A DNA stretch of 64,000 nucleotides. It comes from Dryomyza anilis (lineage: Eukaryota > Arthropoda > Insecta > Diptera > Dryomyzidae). Under the pieces are notes generated by a model. The model saw only the letters and a program-made list of their open reading frames with translations, was not told where the DNA came from and did no database searches. Position numbers and translations under genes: made by a program. Positions within the stretch are counted from its first letter, which is position 1. Each line of letters starts with the position of its first letter. Below are positions 57,518 through 64,000 of the stretch, piece by piece. The stretch spans positions 43,290,324 to 43,354,323 of the forward strand of contig OX638135.1 of the NCBI GenBank assembly GCA_951804985.1. Direction: 5' to 3'.

Positions 57518-59936
57518 GAACTTTATGATCTTATTGATCTTGTTGATCTTGTTGATCTTGTTGATCTTGTTGATCTTGATGATCTTGTTGATCTTGTTGA
57601 TCTTGTTTATCTTGTTGATCTTGTTGATCTTGTTGATCTTTTTGGTCTTTTTGATCTTCTTGATCTTTTTGATATTTTTGATATTTTTGATATTTTTGAT
57701 ATTTTTGATATTTTTGATATTTTTGATATTTTTGATATTTTTGATATTTTTGATATTTTTGATATTTTTGATATTTTTGATATTTTTGATATTTTTGATA
57801 TTTTTGATATTTTTGATATTTTTGATATTTTTGATATTTTTGATATTTTTGATATTTTTGATATTTTTGATTTTTTTGATCTTTTTGATCTTTTTGATCT
57901 TTTTGATCTTTTTGATCTTTTTGATCTTTTTGATCTTTTTGATCTTTTTGATCTTTTTGATCTTTTTGATCTTTTTGATCTTTTTGATCTTTTTGATCTT
58001 TTTGATCTTTTTGATCTTTTTGATCTTTTTGATCTTTTTGATCTTTTTGATCTTTTTGGTCTTTTTGATCTTTTTGATCTTTTTGATCTCTTTGATCTTT
58101 TTGATCTTTTTGATCTTGTTGATCTTGTTGATCTATTTGATCTTTTTGATCTTTTTGATCTTTTTGATCTTTTTGATCTTTTTGATCTTTTTGATCTTTT
58201 TGATCTTTTTGATCTTTTTGATCTTTTTGATCTTTTTGATCTTTTTGATCTTTTTGATCTTTTTGATCTTTTTGATCTTTTTGATCTTTTTGATCTTTTT
58301 GATCTTTTGATCTTTTTGATCTTTTTGATTTTTTTGAACTTTATGATCTTGTTGATCTTGTTGATCTTGTTGATCTTGTTGATCTTGATGATCTTGTTGA
58401 TCTTGTTGATCTTGTTTATCTTGTTGATCTTGTTGATCTCTTTGATCTTTTTGATCTTTTTGATCTTTTTGATCTTTTTGATCTTTTTGATCTTTTTGAT
58501 CTTTTTGATCTTTTTGATCTTTTTGATCTTTTTGATCTTTTTGATCTTTTTGATCTTTTTGATCTTTTTGATCTTTTTGATCTTTTTGATCTTTTTGATC
58601 TTATTGATCTTTTTGATCTTTTTGATCTTTTTGATCTTTTTGATCTTTTTGATCTTTTTGATCTTTTTGATCTTTTTGATCTTTTTGATCTTTTTGATCT
58701 TTTTGATCTTTTTGATCTTTTTGATCTTTTTGATCTTTTTGATCTTTTTGATCTTGTTGATCTTGTTGATCTTGTTGATCTTGTTGATCTTGTTGATCTT
58801 GTTGATCTTGTTGATCTTGTTGATCTTGTTGATCTTGTTGATCTTGTGGATCTTGTTGATCTTGTTGATCTTGTTGATCTTGTTGATCTTGTTGATCTTG
58901 TTGATCTTGTTGATCTTGTTGATCTTGTTGATCTTGTTGATCTTGTTGATCTTGTTGATCTTGTTGATCTTGTTGATCATGTTGATCTTGTTGATCTTGC
59001 TGATCATTTTGATTTTTTTGATATTTTTGATCTTTTTGATCTTTTTGATCTTTTTGATCTTTTTGATCTTTTTGATCTTTTTGATCTTTTTGATCTTTTT
59101 GATCTTTTTGATCTTTTTGATCTCTTTGATCTTTTTGATCTTTTTGATCTTGTTGATCTTGTTGATCTTTTTGATCTTTTTGATCTTTTTGATCTTTTTG
59201 ATCTTTTTGATCTTTTTGATCTTGTTGATCTTGTTGATCTTTTTGATCTTTTGGATTTTTTTTAACTTTTTGATCTTGTTGATCTTGTTGATCTTTCTGA
59301 TCTTGTTGATCTTGTTGATCTTGTTGATCTTGTTGATCTTGTTGATCTTGTTGATCTTGTTGATCTTGTTGATCTTGTTGATCTTGTTGATCTTGTTGAT
59401 CTTGTTGATCTTGTTGATCTTGTTGATCTTGTTGATCTTGTTGATCTTGTTGATCTTGTTGATCTTGTTGATCTTGTTGATCTTGTTGATCTTGTTGATC
59501 ATGTTGATCTTGTTGATCTTGCTGATCATTTTGATTTTTTTGATATTTTTGATCTTTTTGATCTTTTTGATCTTTTTGATCTTTTTGATCTTTTTGATCT
59601 TTTTGGTCTTTTTGATCTTTTTGATCTTTTTGATCTCTTTGATCTTTTTGATCTTTTTGATCTTGTTGATCTTGTTGATCTTTTTGATCTTTTTGATCTT
59701 TTTGATCTTTTTGATCTTTTTGATCTTTTTGATCTTTTTGATCTTTTTGATCTTTTTGATCTTTTTGATCTTTTTGATCTTTTTGATCTTTTTGATCTTT
59801 TTGATCTTTTTGATCTTTTTGATCTTTTTGATCTTTTTGATCTTTTTGATCTTTTTGATCTTTTTGATCTTTTTGATCTTTTTGATCTTTTTGATCTTTT
59901 GATCTTTTTGATCTTTTTGATTTTTTTGATTTTTTT
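57518..59936. repeat. 2.4 kb HOR, copy 1
   Basis: It starts at GAACTTTAT preceded by two GATTTTTTT. Order: V units with GATCTTGAT, TATC, GGTC, GATCTTCTT, 22 A units (57671-57868), GATTTTTTT, F run, GGTC, GATCTCTTT, two V, GATCTATTT, F run, 8-bp slip, GAACTTTAT with a single GATTTTTTT (58327-58344), GATCTTGAT, TATC, GATCTCTTT, F run with GATCTTATT, V run with GATCTTGTG (near 58846) and GATCATGTT, GATCATTTT, F run, TAAC cassette (near 59253), V run, GATCATGTT, F run with GGTC and GATCTCTTT, and 8-bp slip. Confidence 0.87.
57671..57868. repeat. Run of 22 GATATTTTT units
   Basis: There are 198 bases of pure GATATTTTT without a GATC site. The equivalent runs in the next two HOR copies have 20 units (60171-60350) and 12 units (62392-62499). 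Confidence 0.95.
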
Positions 59937-62256
59937 GAACTTTATGATCTTGTTGATCTTGTTGATCTTGTTGATCTTGTTGATCTTGATGATCTTGTTG
60001 ATCTTGTTGATCTTGTTTATCTTGTTGATCTTGTTGATCTTTTTGGTCTTTTTGATCTTGCTGATCTTGTTGATCTTGTTGATCTTGTTGATCTTGTTGA
60101 TCTTGTTGATCTTTTTGATCTTTTTGATCTTTTAGATCTTGTTGAACTTTTTGATCTTCTTGATCTTTTTGATATTTTTGATATTTTTGATATTTTTGAT
60201 ATTTTTGATATTTTTGATATTTTTGATATTTTTGATATTTTTGATATTTTTGATATTTTTGATATTTTTGATATTTTTGATATTTTTGATATTTTTGATA
60301 TTTTTGATATTTTTGATATTTTTGATATTTTTGATATTTTTGATATTTTTGATCTTTTTGATCTTTTTGATCTTTTTGATCTTTTTGATCTTTTTGATCT
60401 TTTTGATCTTTTTGATCTTTTTGATCTTTTTGATCTTTTTGATCTTTTTGATCTTTTTGATCTTTTTGATCTTTTTGATCTTTTTGATCTTTTTGATCTT
60501 TTTGATCTTTTTGATCTTTTTGATCTTTTTGATCTTTTTGGTCTTTTTGATCTTTTTGATCTTTTTGATCTCTTTGATCTTTTTGATCTTTTTGATCTTG
60601 TTGATCTTGTTGATCTTTTTGATCTTTTTGATCTTTTTGATCTTTTTGATCTTTTTGATCTTTTTGATCTTTTTGATCTTTTTGATCTTTTTGATCTTTT
60701 TGATCTTTTTGATCTTTTTGATCTTTTTGATCTTTTTGATCTTTTTGATCTTTTTGATCTTTTTGATCTTTTTGATCTTTTTGATCTTTTGATCTTTTTG
60801 ATCTTTTTGATTTTTTTGAACTTTATGATCTTGTTGATCTTGTTGATCTTGTTGATCTTGTTGATCTTGATGATCTTGTTGATCTTGTTGATCTTGTTTA
60901 TCTTGTTGATCTTGTTGATCTCTTTGATCTTTTTGATCTTTTTGATCTTTTTGATCTTTTTGATCTTTTTGATCTTTTTGATCTCTTTGATCTTTTTGAT
61001 CTTTTTGATCTTTTTGATCTTTTTGATCTTTTTGATCTTTTTGATCTTTTTGATCTTTTTGATCTTTTTGATCTTGTTGATCTTGTTGATCTTTTTGATC
61101 TTTTGGATTTTTTTTAACTTTTTGATCTTGTTGATCTTGTTGATCTTTCTGATCTTGTTGATCTTGTTGATCTTGTTGATCTTGTTGATCTTGTTGATCT
61201 TGTTGATCTTGTTGATCTTGTTGATCTTGTTGATCTTGTTGATCTTGTTGATCTTGTTGATCTTGTTGATCTTGTTGATCTTGTTGATCATGTTGATCTT
61301 GTTGATCTTGCTGATCATTTTGATTTTTTTGATATTTTTGATCTTTTTGATCTTTTTGATCTTTTTGATCTTTTTGATCTTTTTGATCTTTTTGATCTTT
61401 TTGATCTTTTTGATCTCTTTGATCTTTTTGATCTTTTTGATCTTGTTGATCTTGTTGATCTTTTTGATCTTTTTGATCTTTTTGATCTTTTTGATCTTTT
61501 TGATCTTTTTGATCTTTTTGATCTTTTTGATCTTGTTGATCTTGTTGATCTTTTTGATCTTTTGGATTTTTTTTAACTTTTTGATCTTGTTGATCTTGTT
61601 GATCTTTCTGATCTTGTTGATCTTGTTGATCTTGTTGATCTTGTTGATCTTGTTGATCTTGTTGATCTTGTTGATCTTGTTGATCTTGTTGATCTTGTTG
61701 ATCTTGTTGATCTTGTTGATCTTGTTGATCTTGTTGATCTTGTTGATCTTGTTGATCTTGTTGATCTTGTTGATCTTGTTGATCTTGTTGATCTTGTTGA
61801 TCTTGTTGATCATGTTGATCTTGTTGATCTTGCTGATCATTTTGATTTTTTTGATATTTTTGATCTTTTTGATCTTTTTGATCTTTTTGATCTTTTTGAT
61901 CTTTTTGATCTTTTTGATCTTTTTGGTCTTTTTGATCTTTTTGATCTTTTTGATCTCTTTGATCTTTTTGATCTTTTTGATCTTGTTGATCTTGTTGATC
62001 TTTTTGATCTTTTTGATCTTTTTGATCTTTTTGATCTCTTTGATCTTTTTGATCTTTTTGATCTTTTTGATCTTTTTGATCTTTTTGATCTTTTTGATCT
62101 TTTTGATCTTTTTGATCTTTTTGATCTTTTTGATCTCTTTGATCTTTTTGATCTTTTTGATCTTTTTGATCTTTTTGATCTTTTTGATCTTTTTGATCTT
62201 TTTGATCTTTTTGATCTTTTGATCTTTTTGATCTTTTTGATTTTTTTGATTTTTTT
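59937..62256. repeat. 2.3 kb HOR, copy 2
   Basis: It starts at GAACTTTAT preceded by two GATTTTTTT and follows the order of copy 1. It carries a private segment of about 100 bp (60057-60152): GATCTTGCT, V units, F units, then GATCTTTTA, GATCTTGTT and GAACTTTTT. That last trio is otherwise seen only near 56766-56790. The second GAACTTTAT is at 60818. Two TAAC cassettes follow (near 61103 and 61564), each with a V run ending in GATCATGTT, GATCTTGCT and GATCATTTT. Confidence 0.86.
60171..60350. repeat. Run of 20 GATATTTTT units
   Basis: There are 180 bases of pure GATATTTTT following GATCTTCTT and one F unit. No GATC site lies inside. Confidence 0.95.
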
Positions 62257-64000
62257 GAACTTTATGATCTTGTTGATCTTGTTGATCTTGTTGATCTTGT
62301 TGATCTTGATGATCTTGTTGATCTTGTTGATCTTGTTTATCTTGTTGATCTTGTTGATCTTTTTGGTCTTTTTGATCTTCTTGATCTTTTTGATATTTGT
62401 GATATTTTTGATATTTTTGATATTTTTGATATTTTTGATATTTTTGATATTTTTGATATTTTTGATATTTTTGATATTTTTGATATTTTTGATATTTTTG
62501 ATTTTTTTGATCTTTTTGATCTTTTTGATCTTTTTGATCTTTTTGATCTTTTTGATCTTTTTGATCTTTTTGATCTTTTTGATCTTTTTGATCTTTTTGA
62601 TCTTTTTGATCTTTTTGATCTTTTTGATCTTTTTGATCTTTTTGGTCTTTTTGATCTTTTTGATCTTTTTGATCTCTTTGATCTTTTTGATCTTTTTGAT
62701 CTTGTTGATCTTGTTGATCTATTTGATCTTTTTGATCTTTTTGATCTTTTTGATCTTTTTGATCTTTTTGATCTTTTTGATCTTTTTGATCTTTTTGATC
62801 TTTTTGATCTTTTTGATCTTTTTGATCTTTTTGATCTTTTTGATCTTTTTGATCTTTTTGATCTTTTGATCTTTTTGATCTTTTTGATTTTTTTGAACTT
62901 TATGATCTTGTTGATCTTGTTGATCTTGTTGATCTTGTTGATCTTGATGATCTTGTTGATCTTGTTGATCTTGTTTATCTTGTTGATCTTGTTGATCTCT
63001 TTGATCTTTTTGATCTTTTTGATCTTTTTGATCTTTTTGATCTTTTTGATCTTTTTGATCTTTTTGATCTCTTTGATCTTTTTGATCTTTTTGATCTTTT
63101 TGATCTTTTTGATCTTTTTGATCTTTTTGATCTTTTTGATCTTTTTGATCTTTTTGATCTTTTTGATCTTGTTGATCTTGTTGATCTTTTTGATCTTTTG
63201 GATTTTTTTTAACTTTTTGATCTTGTTGATCTTTCTGATCTTGTTGATCTTGTTGATCTTGTTGATCTTGTTGATCTTGTTGATCTTGTTGATCTTGTTG
63301 ATCTTGTTGATCTTGTTGATCTTGTTGATCTTGTTGATCTTGTTGATCTTGTTGATCTTGTTGATCTTGTTGATCTTGTTGATCTTGTTGATCTTGTTGA
63401 TCTTGTTGATCTTGTTGATCTTGTTGATCTTGTTGATCTTGTTGATCTTGTTGATCTTGTTGATCTTGTTGATCTTGTTGATCTTGTTGATCTTGTTGAT
63501 CTTGTTGATCATGTTGATCTTGTTGATCTTGTTGATCTTGCTGATCATTTTGATTTTTTTGATATTTTTGATCTTTTTGATCTTTTTGATCTTTTTGATC
63601 TTTTTGATCTTTTTGATCTTTTTGATCTTTTTGATCTTTTTGATCTTTTTGATCTTTTTGATCTTTTTGATCTTTTTGATCTTTTTGATCTTTTTGATCT
63701 TTTTGATCTTTTTGATCTTTTTGATCTTTTTGATCTTTTTGATCTTTTTGATCTTTTTGATCTTTTTGATCTTTTTGATCTTTTTGATCTTTTTGATCTT
63801 TTTGATCTTTTTGATCTTTTTGATCTTTTTGATCTTTTTGATCTTTTTGATCTTTTTGATCTTTTTGATCTTTTTGATCTTTTTGATCTTTTTGATCTTT
63901 TTGATCTTTTTGATCTTTTTGATCTTTTTGATCTTGTTGATCTTTTTGATCTTTTGGATTTTTTTTGAACTTTTTGATCTTGTTGATCTTTTTGATCTTT
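62257..64000. repeat. 2.1-2.3 kb HOR, copy 3, cut by window edge
   Basis: It starts at GAACTTTAT preceded by two GATTTTTTT. Order as in copies 1 and 2: GATCTTGAT, TATC, GGTC, GATCTTCTT, 12 A-type units (62392-62499, the first GATATTTGT), F run, GGTC, GATCTCTTT, GATCTATTT, 8-bp slip, GAACTTTAT (62893-62901), GATCTTGAT, TATC, two GATCTCTTT, TAAC cassette (near 63200), V run of about 33 units with GATCATGTT, GATCATTTT and a long F run. The window ends just after another cassette whose middle unit is 10 bp (63957-63966) with GAAC at 63967. Confidence 0.85.

Larger units (their letters stand above)
1..64000. repeat. 9-bp GATC satellite array filling the window
   Basis: Every stretch resolves into head-to-tail 9-bp units of the form GATCTTTTT (F) or GATCTTGTT (V), with runs of GATATTTTT (A) and about twenty rarer one-base variants. 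The units keep one orientation throughout, so the plus strand is T-rich and the minus strand A-rich. The lattice is broken only by occasional 8-bp units (GATCATTT, GATCTTTT, GATTTTTT), two 10-bp units (21003 and 63957) and eight 12-bp units (GATCTTGTTTTT). No unique sequence, transposon, tRNA, rRNA, CRISPR spacer or promoter is visible. Both window ends lie inside the array. The multi-kilobase higher-order structure indicates a eukaryotic satellite maintained by unequal exchange and slippage; that is inference from satellite biology, not from a species match. Confidence 0.98.

Noticed and set aside
1..64000. CRISPR array
   Set aside because: Repeats are directly adjacent with no unique spacers, no 23-47 bp repeat, no leader and no cas genes.
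1..64000. Telomere repeat array
   Set aside because: The unit is T-rich with a GATC core and no G cluster; known telomere repeats are short G-rich motifs, and multi-kilobase higher-order structure is not telomere-like.
1..64000. Assembly artefact or simulated sequence
   Set aside because: Many distinct landmark variants recur in a consistent order with private differences between copies, as in real satellites. Artefact remains possible for exact run lengths and for the 1332-bp duplication, which is noted there.
1..64000. Bacterial Dam-site cluster such as a replication origin
   Set aside because: Origins with clustered GATC span a few hundred bases and include DnaA boxes and flanking genes. 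Neither is present, and the array covers the whole window.

Overview
The whole 64 kb window is one uninterrupted satellite (tandem repeat) array built on a 9-bp unit. I can support no protein gene, RNA gene, mobile element, promoter or origin anywhere in it. Two unit types alternate in blocks: GATCTTTTT (called F here) and GATCTTGTT (called V). A third, GATATTTTT (called A), forms shorter runs. All units face the same way and I saw no inversion. The array runs off both ends of the window, so its true length exceeds 64 kb. An array of this length, with multi-kilobase higher-order structure, is typical of heterochromatic, centromere-adjacent or subtelomeric satellite in a eukaryotic nuclear genome assembled from long reads. 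The sequence does not show the species, and a bacterial origin would be very unusual.

About twenty single-base variants of the unit act as landmarks that recur in a fixed order, so the array can be read as nested higher-order repeats (HORs). Layout: 1-1900, partial HOR; 1901-19517, two tandem copies of an 8.6-9.0 kb superunit, each made of three related 2.7-3.2 kb subunits (alpha, beta, gamma); 19518-20993, a third gamma with an internal deletion; 20994-27549, mixed F, V and A blocks; 27550-34700, two copies of a 3.57 kb HOR; 34701-42050, copies of a module starting at an 8-bp slip unit, spaced 3.2 and 1.3 kb; 42051-44660, a duplication at an offset of exactly 1332 bp (148 units); 44661-45560, pure V then pure F tract; 45561-54189, two copies of a 5.4 kb HOR whose corresponding V tract has 131 units in one copy and 13 in the other; 54190-57517, mostly F; 57518-64000, three copies of a 2.1-2.5 kb HOR, the last cut by the window edge.

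Long open reading frames occur throughout, but they follow from the unit. Nine is a multiple of three, and both main units lack a stop codon in five of the six frames. One-base slips switch the frame without any sign of selection. The points of interest are structural: a GATC site about every 9 bp for 64 kb, nested recent duplications, V runs of variable length held between constant boundary cassettes, and alternation of A-tract-rich and A-tract-free domains. Landmark positions and unit counts were read by eye and may be off by a unit in places.
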